From Psychroflexus torquis ATCC 700755 (GTDB lineage: Bacteria > Bacteroidota > Bacteroidia > Flavobacteriales > Flavobacteriaceae), in contig NC_018721.1 of the NCBI RefSeq assembly GCF_000153485.2, positions 2,604,001 through 2,668,000 on the forward strand: a DNA stretch of 64,000 nucleotides. Direction: 5' to 3'. Under the pieces are notes generated by a model. It saw only the letters and a list, made by a program, of their open reading frames with translations. It ran no database searches and was not told where the DNA came from. Every line of letters starts with the position of its first letter. Within the stretch, counting starts at the first letter, position 1. Shown piece by piece: positions 35,275 to 44,724 of this stretch. Position numbers and translations under genes: made by a program.

Positions 35275-35709
35275 ATGAACAAAATATTTAACATCATAAA
35301 AATCGTTTTCGGTGTTGTGGGGGCTATTCTTTTTATAAGGATTCTCAACGCTGGGGACGAAGCGATAGAAGCAGATGCAGCCTTGCAATCTAGTATTTTG
35401 GCTCCGTTTATGTGGGTGTCCTACTTTATTTTAGGGGTGACCGTATTATCTGTTCTTTTCTTTGCGATTAAAGCCCTCTTTACTGGGAATATCAAAAAAA
35501 CGCTGTTTTCATTAGGTGGATTTATCTTAATTATAGTTATTTCCTATGTCGTTTCTAACGGAACGGAAACAGCTTTAAGGGACGGTGGCGTTTTATCTGA
35601 GAATGGATCTAGATGGGTAAGTGCTGGATTAGTGGCCTTCTACATACTTGCAGCATTGGCCGTACTAGCTATGTTTTTATCTAGTGTGAAAAAAATCATA
35701 ACCAAATAA
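35275..35709 (+). CDS. four-helix membrane protein in the exbBD operon
   Basis: 144 aa with four predicted helices (about residues 8-22, 44-66, 78-93 and 115-138) and short loops. I recognise no catalytic motif. Genes of this kind recur between exbB and exbD in Flavobacteriia. The gaps to its neighbours are 5 and 2 bp, so it is part of the transport operon. A role in assembling the Exb complex is an inference. Confidence 0.72.
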   Translation: MNKIFNIIKIVFGVVGAILFIRILNAGDEAIEADAALQSSILAPFMWVSYFILGVTVLSVLFFAIKALFTGNIKKTLFSLGGFILIIVISYVVSNGTETALRDGGVLSENGSRWVSAGLVAFYILAALAVLAMFLSSVKKIITK

Positions 35710-35711
35710 TT

Positions 35712-36317
35712 ATGGCAAAAAGAGCAGCACCAGAGGTAAACGCTGGATCCATGGCGGATATAGCTTTCCTTTTGCTTATCTTTTTCTTAGTCACAACAAC
35801 TATAGAAACGGATAGCGGAATTACAAGGAAATTACCTCCTATAGATGATGAACAAGAAGACCCACCAATATTGAAGGAACGTAATATCTTTGTTGTTCTT
35901 GTGAATGCTAATGGTGATCTTCTAGTTGAAGACGAGATTATGGAGTTTAAGAATCTTAGACAAGCCACTATTGATTTTCTTGATAATGGTGGTGGGCTAG
36001 GTGACGAAGCTTGCGATTACTGCCAAGGCCCTAGACTTACTAGTTCCTCTGATAATCCTATAAAAGCTGTCGTTTCATTACAGAATGACAGAAAAACTCA
36101 ATATGGAAGATATATAGCGGTACAAAATGAACTTGTGGCCGCCTATAACGTCTTAAGAGATAGAGAGGCGAATAGGTTATACAACATCGATTTTACAGAA
36201 ATGGAAGATGCTTACAACGATCCAGAATTTCTAGGGGATAAGGATAAGTTGAAGGAAAAAATTGGTGTCATAAAAAATTTATTTCCACAAAAACTATCTG
36301 AAGCAGAACCTATCTAA
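35712..36317 (+). CDS. exbD: ExbD/TolR-family biopolymer transport protein
   Basis: 201 aa. N-terminal basic stretch, then one helix with the proton-relevant Asp: MADIAFLLLIFFLVTTTIET (Asp about residue 15). The periplasmic domain follows. It is longer than classical ExbD because of a C-terminal extension usual in Bacteroidota. Start 2 bp after the preceding stop. Works with ExbB. Confidence 0.92.
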   Translation: MAKRAAPEVNAGSMADIAFLLLIFFLVTTTIETDSGITRKLPPIDDEQEDPPILKERNIFVVLVNANGDLLVEDEIMEFKNLRQATIDFLDNGGGLGDEACDYCQGPRLTSSSDNPIKAVVSLQNDRKTQYGRYIAVQNELVAAYNVLRDREANRLYNIDFTEMEDAYNDPEFLGDKDKLKEKIGVIKNLFPQKLSEAEPI

Positions 36318-36350
36318 AACAGAACCTAAACGATAAAAATTTGAGTACTT

Positions 36351-36833
36351 ATGTCAAAATTTAAAAAGAAAGATGATGGAGGAACTCCAGCAATTTCAAC
36401 TGCATCTTTACCGGATATTGTTTTCATGCTTTTGTTCTTTTTTATGGTGGTTACTGTAATGAGAGACAATTCTCTTAAGGTTCAAAATATTTTGCCTTTC
36501 GCAGACCAAGTTGAAAAATTGGATAAGAAAAATCTGATTATGTATATCTACGCTGGGAAACCTTCACCAAGATATCAAGAGACCTTTGGTACAGAAGCCA
36601 GAATCCAATTGAATGATAAATACGCAAGTATCAACGATGTACAACAATTTATTAAAGAGGAACGTCAATCTAAGCGTGAAGAATTACGAGATAAGTTGAC
36701 TACCGCTTTAAAAGTTGATAAAGAAACTAATATGGGGTTAGTATCAGATATTAAACAAGAATTGCGTAAAGCAGAAGCTTTAAAAATTAATTATACTACT
36801 AAACAAGGTGAAGCTGGGCTTAACTTAGAATAA
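36351..36833 (+). CDS. exbD: second ExbD/TolR-family protein
   Basis: 160 aa. Same layout: STASLPDIVFMLLFFFMVVT (Asp about residue 23) as membrane helix, then a periplasmic domain. Two different ExbD paralogs per ExbB is typical in Bacteroidota. It is followed by an intrinsic terminator. Confidence 0.92.
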   Translation: MSKFKKKDDGGTPAISTASLPDIVFMLLFFFMVVTVMRDNSLKVQNILPFADQVEKLDKKNLIMYIYAGKPSPRYQETFGTEARIQLNDKYASINDVQQFIKEERQSKREELRDKLTTALKVDKETNMGLVSDIKQELRKAEALKINYTTKQGEAGLNLE

Positions 36834-36853
36834 GCTGTCGATCTCACCAAACT

Positions 36854-36888
36854 AAAAAAGGCATTTCTCAGTTAGAAATGCCTTTTTT
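36854..36888 (+). terminator. intrinsic terminator of the exb operon
   Basis: Stem aaaaaggcatttct / agaaatgcctttttt with a short loop (cagtt) and T run. The A-rich 5' side makes it potentially bidirectional. It lies 20 bp after the second exbD. Confidence 0.88.
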
Positions 36889-36929
36889 AGTTTATAAACT
36901 TGCTTATCTTTCCTCTATATTTGTCATTT

Positions 36930-37628
36930 ATGAAATTTATAGGTTTCCTATCCCTTCTCCTTTCTGTCTCTTCACTTTTTGCCCAAGATAAGCTTGAGTG
37001 GTTAAAAGAAAATAAAAATGACTCGCTCTACAGAGAGGATCAGTTTTACTTTGGGTTTAGCTTCAATTTCCTGACAGAATTACCTTCAGGTGTCGATCAA
37101 TCCGGATTTTCAGGAGGTCTCATGTTCGGTTATATCCGAGACATGCCCATTAATAAACGTCGTAACCTGTCTATTGGCTTAGGGCTTGGTTTTAATCTGA
37201 ATACATTTGGTCAATCTCTTCAAGTTAATTCTAATGCTGGTCAAGATATATTTCTTCCTATAAATCAAGATCAAAACTACGATGTCAACTGGTTTACGAC
37301 CAATCTTGTTGAAGTTCCCTTAGAGTTGAGGTGGAGATCTTCAGATATAGATAAGTATGCCTTTTGGAGAGTTTATCTCGGTTTCCAAGTTGGCTATGTA
37401 TTTCGTTTTAAATCTACTTTCAAATCTGTTGAAGAACAATATACAGTTACAGATGTTAACGCTCTCAATTCTTTTAGAACGAGCGCTAAACTTACTTTTG
37501 GTTACGGTGCCATCAACTTCTTTGTAAACATGAGCCTCATTCCCGTATTTGAAGGTGAAGTTGAGTCAACAGGAGAGCGCGTGAGCATAACCCCTATAAA
37601 AGCAGGTCTCGTATTTTTCTTTCTTTAG
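36930..37628 (+). CDS. outer-membrane beta-barrel protein
   Basis: 232 aa from ATG 36930, which gives the signal peptide MKFIGFLSLLLSVSSLFAQ. The rest alternates hydrophobic/polar strands ending in aromatic residues (FYFGFSFNFL, LSIGLGLGFNLNTF, GLVFFFL at the C-terminus), as in PorT/OMP_b-brl families of Bacteroidota. TATATTTG at 36916-36923 is a possible -7 box. Whether it is the gliding/secretion protein PorT cannot be decided. Convergent with the next gene, stops adjacent. Confidence 0.7.
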   Translation: MKFIGFLSLLLSVSSLFAQDKLEWLKENKNDSLYREDQFYFGFSFNFLTELPSGVDQSGFSGGLMFGYIRDMPINKRRNLSIGLGLGFNLNTFGQSLQVNSNAGQDIFLPINQDQNYDVNWFTTNLVEVPLELRWRSSDIDKYAFWRVYLGFQVGYVFRFKSTFKSVEEQYTVTDVNALNSFRTSAKLTFGYGAINFFVNMSLIPVFEGEVESTGERVSITPIKAGLVFFFL

Positions 37629-38243
37629 TTATAACCAGTAACTAAAGAAATACAATTGGGGTAAAAACCCTGCTATAATTCCTATGAAAATCTCTGGGAC
37701 AGTATGTGCGTTCTGAAATAATCGAGACGAACTTACAATGCCTAGGAATAAAGTAAAGAACACTATAGACAACAGCATACTTACATGAAAGGATAAACTC
37801 AACCCAATAATGAAACAAGTTAATCCACTTATTCCTAAAGCATGAAGGCTTATCTTTACTTTAAACATACTCAAGAGCAACGAAATAATTCCAGAAAATA
37901 AGATGCCTGAGAAAAAATAAAATAGAGTTCTATAGTTGTAGACATCTATAATTCTGTTGAGCAATACTAAAATCAGAAGTATAAAAAGCATTAAAAATAG
38001 ACGCCTTCCTTTGACTTTGGAAAGTTCATAATCTGAAATGAGTTTTAAATTCTTAGATATAAACAGAAAAACTACAGGTAAGAAAATGGTAAGAATGGAA
38101 ATGGCAAGTAATTTTGCCATGATGAGTTGGTTATCTAAGTAATTTGGAATAGCATAAAAGTAATACAAGCACCCGAGTAATGGCATCCAGAGTGGATGAC
38201 CAAGAATGGATACTGCTTTAGAAAATTGCCTTAGTGATTTCAT
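37629..38243 (-). CDS. PAP2-related integral membrane protein
   Basis: 204 aa, about six membrane helices. Near the C-terminus SSRLFQNAHTVPEIFIG resembles the last motif of membrane phosphatidic-acid phosphatases (SR-x5-H-x3-D/E), but the first two PAP2 motifs are not visible. Catalysis is therefore uncertain. The start overlaps the rpoN stop by 4 bases (ATGA), implying coupling. Confidence 0.6.
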   Translation of the reverse strand: MKSLRQFSKAVSILGHPLWMPLLGCLYYFYAIPNYLDNQLIMAKLLAISILTIFLPVVFLFISKNLKLISDYELSKVKGRRLFLMLFILLILVLLNRIIDVYNYRTLFYFFSGILFSGIISLLLSMFKVKISLHALGISGLTCFIIGLSLSFHVSMLLSIVFFTLFLGIVSSSRLFQNAHTVPEIFIGIIAGFLPQLYFFSYWL

Positions 38244-39688
38244 ATTTCCTTACGAAGTCTGGCTACAGGTAAATCCAATTGTTCTCTATATTTAGCAATA
38301 GTTCGTCGAGCTATAGGATAGCCTTTTTCTTTTAAAATTTGAGCCAATTTAGCATCGGTATGCGGTTTCTTCTTGTCTTCTGCATCAATAGTCATTTCTA
38401 AGATTTTTTTAATCTCCCTAGTAGATACTTCTTCTCCTTCTTCGTTTGTCATTGATTCTGAAAAGAAACTTTTAATCAAAAAAGTTCCATAAGGGGTTTC
38501 CACATATTTGCTATTAGCCACTCGAGAAATAGTACTGATGTCCATATTGATTTTCTCAGCGATATCTTTTAGGATCATTGGCTTTAAGCTCCTTTCATCA
38601 CCAGATAAAAAATAGTCTTTTTGATGAATCATAATAGAATACATGGTAGAGTACAAGGTGTCTTGTCTTTGTTTTATAGCATCGATAAACCACTTTGCAG
38701 AATCTAATTTTTGTTTGATGAAAAAAACTGTTTCTTTTTGTTCTTTGGTTTTTTTAACAGATTCTTTGTATCCCTTCAGCATATTAGAATAATCACGAGA
38801 AATATGCATTTCTGGAGCATTTCTCCCATTTAAGGTCAGCTCCAGTTCTCCATCTTTTATGTGAATGGCAAAGTCAGGAATTACATGTTCTACCGATCTA
38901 CTATTTCCAGAAAAAGAAGCGCCAGGTTTTGGGTTGAGATGTTCAATTTCTTCAATAGCCTCTTTGAGTTTTTTTTCGGAGATGGAAAATTTTTGAATGA
39001 GCTTTTCGTAATGCTTTTTACTGAACTTATCAAACGTTTCATCTACGATTCTATAGGCTAGGTCTACGCTCTCTGTCTTATTTTTTCTGTGAAGTTGAAT
39101 CAATAAAGATTCTCTCAAGTCTCTGGCTCCTACCCCAGCTGGGTCTAGAGATTGAACTATTTTTAGGACCTTTTCTACGGTTTCTTCGTCGGTATAAATA
39201 TTCTGAGTAAAAGCCAAATCATCTACAATATCTATAAGTGAACGCCTTATATAACCACTATCATCGACACTACCGACTAGAAAAAAGGCTATTTCTTCCT
39301 GATCTTCTCTAAAACTGAAGGTTTGCAATTGTGTTTTAAGAAACTGAGAAAAGGAAGTGCCAGAGGCATAAGGAACTTGTTTGTCTTCGTCATCTGCACT
39401 GTAATTATTGGCCTTTAATTTATAACTAGGAACTTCATCGTCACTTAAATAATCATCTACATCAAATTCCGTCTCAATAATATCCCTTTCCTCTTCGGCA
39501 GTTTCATTACTGAATTCATCTTCAAATTCGTCCTTTTCCTTACCTGCATCCAAGGCAGGATTTTCTTCATATTCCTGCTTTACTCTTTGCTCAAAAGCCA
39601 TGGTAGGTAGCTGTATCAGCTTCATCAACTGGATTTGTTGAGGAGACAGCTTTTGTGATAACTTTAAATTTAGGCCTTGTTTAAGCAT
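38240..39688 (-). CDS. rpoN: RNA polymerase sigma-54 factor
   Basis: 482 aa. Region I is Gln/Leu-rich (KLSPQQIQLMKLIQLP), region II is acidic (about 48-105), then the core-binding domain, the HTH (DISTISRVANSKYVETPYG) and the RpoN box ARRTIAKYRE (about 460-469) that contacts the -24 element. It needs bacterial enhancer-binding ATPases, none of which lie in the window. Confidence 0.95.
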   Translation of the reverse strand: MLKQGLNLKLSQKLSPQQIQLMKLIQLPTMAFEQRVKQEYEENPALDAGKEKDEFEDEFSNETAEEERDIIETEFDVDDYLSDDEVPSYKLKANNYSADDEDKQVPYASGTSFSQFLKTQLQTFSFREDQEEIAFFLVGSVDDSGYIRRSLIDIVDDLAFTQNIYTDEETVEKVLKIVQSLDPAGVGARDLRESLLIQLHRKNKTESVDLAYRIVDETFDKFSKKHYEKLIQKFSISEKKLKEAIEEIEHLNPKPGASFSGNSRSVEHVIPDFAIHIKDGELELTLNGRNAPEMHISRDYSNMLKGYKESVKKTKEQKETVFFIKQKLDSAKWFIDAIKQRQDTLYSTMYSIMIHQKDYFLSGDERSLKPMILKDIAEKINMDISTISRVANSKYVETPYGTFLIKSFFSESMTNEEGEEVSTREIKKILEMTIDAEDKKKPHTDAKLAQILKEKGYPIARRTIAKYREQLDLPVARLRKEI

Positions 39689-39771
39689 TATAGTATATTC
39701 ATTTTTTTTCTTATTCGGTGGACAGCCCTTATCAAAATCAGGTTAGGTTACCACATTTCAAATCTAAAAGA

Positions 39772-40650
39772 TTACAAACTTCTATTTATAAATTTAACGA
39801 ATTTATGTGGTACTTCTGTTTCGAAACTTAAACTTTTATCAGTTTTAGGATGACGGAGTTCAAGAGAGGATGCGTGCAGCATTAGTTTATTAGATAGCGT
39901 TAGGGAACCATAAGTTTTATCTCCAACTATTGGGTGACCGATTTTTGAGAGGTGTATTCTCAGCTGATGAGTCCTCCCGGAGCTTGGCTTTAAGCTCAGT
40001 AAACTGAACTCGTCTTGGTTTATTTTAAACATCTTTTCAACGCCATAATTGGTAGAACTTTGCTTTCCATCAATATCTAGACTTATGATATCACTAAGAC
40101 CTTCAAAGTGTCCTTCTACAATAGCTAAGTAGATTTTATGAACTTTATTATGCTCAAATAAAACTGACAGGTAGGATTTTGATGATAGCGTTTTAGCAAT
40201 AATCAATAGGCCAGATGTTGGATTATCCAGTCTATGAACAGGCTGTGGATAGGGGAGTTTATCTTTTTCTGAAGAGGTTTTTAGATTATAGGTTAAGGCA
40301 TTTTCAATGGTTTTAAAATAATTCCCATTGGTAGGATATCCTTCAGGCTTATTTACAACGGCCATAGAGTCATCCTCAAAAATAACTTTAAGTTGTAAGG
40401 GGAAAACTTTCTTTTTATAAAGAAGTTCTTCAGCAAACAACTCCAGAACTTGGCCTTCTTCTATCCAATCTGATGTTTCAGCAACCCGACCATCAAGAAA
40501 GAGGAGACCCTTCTTAATGGCCTTTTTTAAAGCGCTTTTAGTTTTAATTGAAACAAACACAGTAAATCCATAGTCCTGAAGCCTTATCTGTTTTTCTAGG
40601 GCTAAGACGTGATGACTTTCAATGCAATTTCCTGGTTTAAAATTCTGCAT
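39772..40650 (-). CDS. RluA-family pseudouridine synthase
   Basis: 292 aa from ATG 40650; the frame extends to 40680 but would overlap asnS by 44 bp instead of 14. An S4-like N-terminal part (KKAIKKGLLFLDGRVAE) precedes the catalytic domain. The catalytic Asp is in PVHRLDNPTSGLLIIAK; GRTHQLRIHLSKIGHPIVGD is the second family signature. Modifies uridine in rRNA or tRNA; target not predictable. In operon with asnS. Confidence 0.9.
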   Translation of the reverse strand: MQNFKPGNCIESHHVLALEKQIRLQDYGFTVFVSIKTKSALKKAIKKGLLFLDGRVAETSDWIEEGQVLELFAEELLYKKKVFPLQLKVIFEDDSMAVVNKPEGYPTNGNYFKTIENALTYNLKTSSEKDKLPYPQPVHRLDNPTSGLLIIAKTLSSKSYLSVLFEHNKVHKIYLAIVEGHFEGLSDIISLDIDGKQSSTNYGVEKMFKINQDEFSLLSLKPSSGRTHQLRIHLSKIGHPIVGDKTYGSLTLSNKLMLHASSLELRHPKTDKSLSFETEVPHKFVKFINRSL

Positions 40651-42079
40651 TTTGAGGGCTTCTAGGGTAAGGAATGACATCTCTTATGTTCGACATTCCT
40701 GTAGCAAACAACACAAGGCGCTCAAAGCCTAGTCCAAAGCCAGAGTGAACACAAGTTCCAAATTTTCTGGTGTCTAAATACCACCACAACTCTTTTTCAT
40801 CTATTCCAATTTCTCGCATTTTAGAAAGCAAAACATCGTAGCGCTCTTCTCTTTGTGAACCTCCTGCAATTTCGCCAATACCGGGGAAAAGAACATCCAT
40901 GGCTCTCACGGTTTTACCATCGTCATTCAGTCGCATGTAAAAGGCTTTGATATCAGCGGGGTAATCATAAATCACTACGGGACATTCAAAATGTTTCTCT
41001 ACGAGATAGCGTTCGTGCTCACTTTGTAAATCTGCCCCCCATTCTTTAATGATATAACTGAATTTCTTCTTTTTGTTAGGTTTCGAATTTCTTAATATAT
41101 CAATAGCCTCTGTATAGGAAACTCTTTTGAAATTATTTTTGAGGACAAAATCTATTTTTTCACGCAGAGGCATCGGTGATCTGTCTTTCTCTGGCTTAGA
41201 TTTTTCCTCTTCAAGAAGTCTGTTTTCTAAGAATTCTAAATCTGACTTACAATGCTCTGTGATATATTTCAAGACCTGTTGAATGAAATCTTCGGCTAAA
41301 TCTATATTGCCTTTTAAATCACAAAAGGCTACTTCTGGTTCAATCATCCAGAATTCCGCTAGGTGTCTAGTTGTATTGGAATTTTCTGCTCTAAAGGTGG
41401 GTCCAAAGGTGTATACTTTACCTAAGCCCATAGCGTAAGTCTCAGCCTCCAATTGGCCGCTAACCGTTAAATTGGTTTCTTTTCCAAAAAAATCTTGGGA
41501 ATAATCAATTTCGCCATCTTTAGTTTTTGGTGGGTCTTTTAAGTCTAAGTTGGTGACTTTAAACATTTCTCCTGCTCCCTCAGCATCACTACCAGTAACG
41601 ATAGGCGTGTTCACATAAAAGAAACCGTTATCATTAAAGTATTGGTGAACAGCAAAAGATAATTTGGATCGCACTCTCATTATCGCACCAAACGTATTTG
41701 TTCTTACTCTTAAATGGGCTTGCTCTCTTAATTTTTCAAAAGAGTGCTTTTTAGGTTGAAGAATGGTTTTCTTCACTTCTTCTGGATGGGCTTCTCCAAG
41801 AATGTTGATGGATTTCACTTCCAATTCTACACTTTGTCCTTTTCCCTCACTTTCTTTTAAAGTACCAGAAACAGAAATCGCAGCACCTGTTGTTACTTTC
41901 CTTAAAACTTGATCATCGGTGTTTTTAAAATCGACGACGCATTGTAAGTTTTCTAAACAAGATCCATCGTTTAAAGCGATAAACCGATTACTCCTAAAGG
42001 CTCTCACCCAACCATTAACTTTATATTCCTGTAGAACTTGATCGCTTTCGAGAAGCTCAACTACTTTTTTAATTATCAT
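40637..42079 (-). CDS. asnS: asparaginyl-tRNA synthetase
   Basis: 480 aa class IIb synthetase. The N-terminal OB-fold anticodon domain (about 1-110, VNGWVRAFRSNRFIALNDGS) is followed by the class II core: motif 2 in TFGPTFRAENSNTTRHLAEF, and motif 3 in GFGLGFERLVLFATG. An insertion about 290-340 (LEEEKSKPEKDRSPMP) is typical of bacterial AsnRS. The flavobacterial location next to rluA is consistent. Confidence 0.95.
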   Translation of the reverse strand: MIIKKVVELLESDQVLQEYKVNGWVRAFRSNRFIALNDGSCLENLQCVVDFKNTDDQVLRKVTTGAAISVSGTLKESEGKGQSVELEVKSINILGEAHPEEVKKTILQPKKHSFEKLREQAHLRVRTNTFGAIMRVRSKLSFAVHQYFNDNGFFYVNTPIVTGSDAEGAGEMFKVTNLDLKDPPKTKDGEIDYSQDFFGKETNLTVSGQLEAETYAMGLGKVYTFGPTFRAENSNTTRHLAEFWMIEPEVAFCDLKGNIDLAEDFIQQVLKYITEHCKSDLEFLENRLLEEEKSKPEKDRSPMPLREKIDFVLKNNFKRVSYTEAIDILRNSKPNKKKKFSYIIKEWGADLQSEHERYLVEKHFECPVVIYDYPADIKAFYMRLNDDGKTVRAMDVLFPGIGEIAGGSQREERYDVLLSKMREIGIDEKELWWYLDTRKFGTCVHSGFGLGFERLVLFATGMSNIRDVIPYPRSPQNAEF

Positions 42080-42210
42080 TTCATTTATTTTAAGAGAGAG
42101 GCAAATATAATTTTTTCCCTAAGGCTTTACAATACCTTTCTCTAAATAGATGAAGAGTCTTAAACTTGTACTCATTTTAGAATCTTGTGGTAATTATGCT
42201 TAAAAGCGTG

Positions 42211-42239
42211 TTGATTTTCATGAAAGCTTCATATCTTTG
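42211..42239 (+). promoter_or_regulatory. promoter of feoAB
   Basis: TTG (42211-42213), 18-bp spacer, TATCTTTG (42232-42239); ATG follows 20 bp later. Full match to the Bacteroidota consensus. No clear Fur box is seen. Confidence 0.7.
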
Positions 42240-42259
42240 TTTAAAACCATTCTAAATAA

Positions 42260-42493
42260 ATGTTAACGATCGCTAGTTTAAAGAAAGGACAGAGAGCTAT
42301 CATTGGTGAGATGACTTCTCAGGATATACCACTCAAGCTTTTAGAAATGGGATGTTTGCCAGGAAATCATGTTGAATTGATACAAATTGCTCCCTTTAAA
42401 GACCCGCTCTACCTTAATATTAATGATACTTTTTTATCCATTAGAAGAGAAACAGCAAAGCTGATTCACATTGAACTTATTCCCGATGAGTAA
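42260..42493 (+). CDS. feoA: FeoA, ferrous iron transport accessory protein
   Basis: 77 aa, a small SH3-like domain (MLTIASLKKGQRAIIGEMTS ... GCLPGNHVELIQIAPF). FeoA supports the FeoB Fe(II) channel, probably by binding it in the cytoplasm. The stop overlaps the feoB start by 8 bases (atgagtaa), a translational coupling. Confidence 0.93.
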   Translation: MLTIASLKKGQRAIIGEMTSQDIPLKLLEMGCLPGNHVELIQIAPFKDPLYLNINDTFLSIRRETAKLIHIELIPDE

Positions 42494-44588
42494 ACAAATA
42501 AATGTCGCTCTAGTTGGAAATCCCAACACAGGTAAAACTTCGGTATTTAATAACTTGACCGGTCTCAACCAAAAGGTTGGGAACTATCCTGGCATAACTG
42601 TGGAGAAGAAAGAAGCGGTTGTAAAACTATCCAGAAACCTGAAAGCTCATATTCTAGACCTTCCAGGAACCTACAGTCTTAATGCAACTTCTTTAGATGA
42701 AAATGTGGTCATTGAATTACTGTTGAATAAAAATGATAAAGATTACCCAGATGTTGTTGTCGTTGTAAGTGATGTTGAAAATTTAAAGCGAAACCTGTTA
42801 TTGTTTACCCAAATCAAGGATTTAGGTTTACCTACCATCTTAGCTATTAATATGGCAGATCGTATGGATAGAAAAGGTATTCAACTAGATGTGGGTTTAT
42901 TAGAAAAACGCCTGAAGACCAAAGTTAATCTTATAAGTGCCAGAAAAAATAAAGGGTTTACAGAGCTTAGGCAATCTATAATGGATCATCAAAAGCTATC
43001 TGTAAATCCATGTTTAGAGGCTTCAAAAATAGATAAAGAGTACTTTGAATCTTTAAAAAAAGCTTACCCTAAACAAGATTTGTACAAATTATGGTTGGTG
43101 ATTACTCAAGATGTCAATTTTGGTAAAACCAATAGGAATAGGATTACATCACAAAATGGATTTAAACCAAAATCAGATTCAGAAATTAAACGCCTTCAGC
43201 AAAAGGAAACTATAAAGCGGTATCAATTTATCAATGAAACCTTAAAAGAAACCTTGACGAAGGATTTAGCTTTAGCAAAAGGCTTAAGAGCATCTATAGA
43301 TAGGCTCTTGATTCATAAATTCTGGGGCTATGTCATTTTCTTAGCTATTCTTTTTTTGATTTTCCAGACTATTTATGACTGGTCGACCTATCCCATGGAT
43401 TTTATTGACGAAAGTTTCTTGGCGATGAGCGAATACGTTAAAGATGTTTTCCCTTTAGGAATGCTTTCAGACCTAATTTCTGAAGGAATCATACCAGGAA
43501 TAGGAGGGATCGTTATTTTTGTTCCACAAATTGCCTTTTTGTTTTTGTTCATTTCTATTTTGGAAGAAACGGGTTATATGAGTCGAGTCGTCTTTTTGAT
43601 GGATAGAATCATGCGAAAATTTGGGATGAGCGGGAAGAGTATTGTCCCTCTAGTCTCCGGAACGGCGTGTGCTATACCAGCGGTCATGGCTGCTAGAAAT
43701 ATAGAAAGTTGGAAAGAAAGGCTAGTGACTATATTAGTGGTGCCTTTTACGACTTGTTCGGCTAGGCTTCCTGTATATCTTATCATTATAGGCTTGGTGA
43801 TTCCAGATGAACGCTGGCTTGGAGTGTTTAATTATCAAGGAATTACCTTGATGCTTTTGTATCTGCTTGGGTTTGTAACTGCCATTGGTTCTGGCTGGTT
43901 AGCTAGTAAAATGCTAAAAATTGAATTTAAGTCCTACTTCGTCGTGGAGATGCCAGATTATAAGATGCCTATTTTTAAAAATGTGTTTTATACGGTGATC
44001 GAAAAAACTAAATCTTTTGTTTTTGGAGCTGGAAAAATTATTCTTGCGATTTCTATTGTTTTGTGGGTTTTGGCAAGTTACGGCCCTACGGATGATTTTG
44101 ATAACGCTGAATCTATCGTTACTGCATCCTTAGATGTGACAGAGCTATCCCAAGAAGAAATCAATACTGAAATCTCATCCTATAAGCTCAAGAATTCTTA
44201 TATTGGTTATGCAGGTAGAGCTATAGAACCAGCTGTTATTCCTTTAGGTTACGATTGGAAAATAGGAATAGCGATTATCAGTTCTTTTGCAGCTCGGGAA
44301 GTATTTGTAGGCACCTTAGCGACGATTTATAGTGTTGAAAATGATGATGAGCAAACCATAAAAAGCAGATTGGCAGCAGAGACCAATCCAGTTTTAGGAG
44401 GCCCATTATTCACCTTTGCAAGTGGAATTAGCCTTTTGCTATTTTATGCCTTTGCAATGCAGTGTATGAGTACATTAGCCATTGTGAGGAAAGAAACTGG
44501 AACCTGGAAATGGCCGATGATACAGTTATTTGGAATGTCAGGATTTGCTTATGTGGTTGCTTTAATAGCTTTTCAAATTTTAAAATAA
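42486..44588 (+). CDS. feoB: FeoB, ferrous iron transporter
   Basis: 700 aa from ATG 42486. The N-terminal G domain has G1 GNPNTGKT (residues 11-18), G3 DLPGTY and G4 NMAD; a helical GDI-like spacer and the Gate-bearing membrane part follow. Gate motifs are GTACAIPAVMAAR and PFTTCSARLPVY (conserved Cys). Imports Fe(II) across the inner membrane with FeoA. The start is chosen for the FeoA overlap and the standard MSKxxxVALVGNPN beginning. Confidence 0.95.
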   Translation: MSKQINVALVGNPNTGKTSVFNNLTGLNQKVGNYPGITVEKKEAVVKLSRNLKAHILDLPGTYSLNATSLDENVVIELLLNKNDKDYPDVVVVVSDVENLKRNLLLFTQIKDLGLPTILAINMADRMDRKGIQLDVGLLEKRLKTKVNLISARKNKGFTELRQSIMDHQKLSVNPCLEASKIDKEYFESLKKAYPKQDLYKLWLVITQDVNFGKTNRNRITSQNGFKPKSDSEIKRLQQKETIKRYQFINETLKETLTKDLALAKGLRASIDRLLIHKFWGYVIFLAILFLIFQTIYDWSTYPMDFIDESFLAMSEYVKDVFPLGMLSDLISEGIIPGIGGIVIFVPQIAFLFLFISILEETGYMSRVVFLMDRIMRKFGMSGKSIVPLVSGTACAIPAVMAARNIESWKERLVTILVVPFTTCSARLPVYLIIIGLVIPDERWLGVFNYQGITLMLLYLLGFVTAIGSGWLASKMLKIEFKSYFVVEMPDYKMPIFKNVFYTVIEKTKSFVFGAGKIILAISIVLWVLASYGPTDDFDNAESIVTASLDVTELSQEEINTEISSYKLKNSYIGYAGRAIEPAVIPLGYDWKIGIAIISSFAAREVFVGTLATIYSVENDDEQTIKSRLAAETNPVLGGPLFTFASGISLLLFYAFAMQCMSTLAIVRKETGTWKWPMIQLFGMSGFAYVVALIAFQILK

Positions 44589-44595
44589 TAGATTG

Positions 44596-44724
44596 ATGTT
44601 ACAAGAAATTCTAGTTCTTCTTATTTTTATAACAGCCATAGCTTTTTTGATTAAGAAATTCTTTTTCAAGTCTAAAACAGCCTCGTCCTCATGTGGTTCT
44701 GGAGATTGTGGTTGTAAAGACTAG
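44596..44724 (+). CDS. FeoB-associated Cys-rich membrane protein
   Basis: 42 aa: one membrane helix (ILVLLIFITAIAFLIKKFFF) then a Cys/Gly tail SSCGSGDCGCKD. This matches the small FeoB-associated Cys-rich proteins found after feoB in Bacteroidota, which may handle iron or sense redox (the family's role is not established). It begins 7 bp after feoB and its stop overlaps the convergent cyclo-ligase stop. Confidence 0.85.
   Translation: MLQEILVLLIFITAIAFLIKKFFFKSKTASSSCGSGDCGCKD

Noticed and set aside
42120..42240. Riboswitch or Fur box before feoAB
   Set aside because: A plain promoter is seen, but no conserved aptamer or 19-bp Fur palindrome could be recognised.
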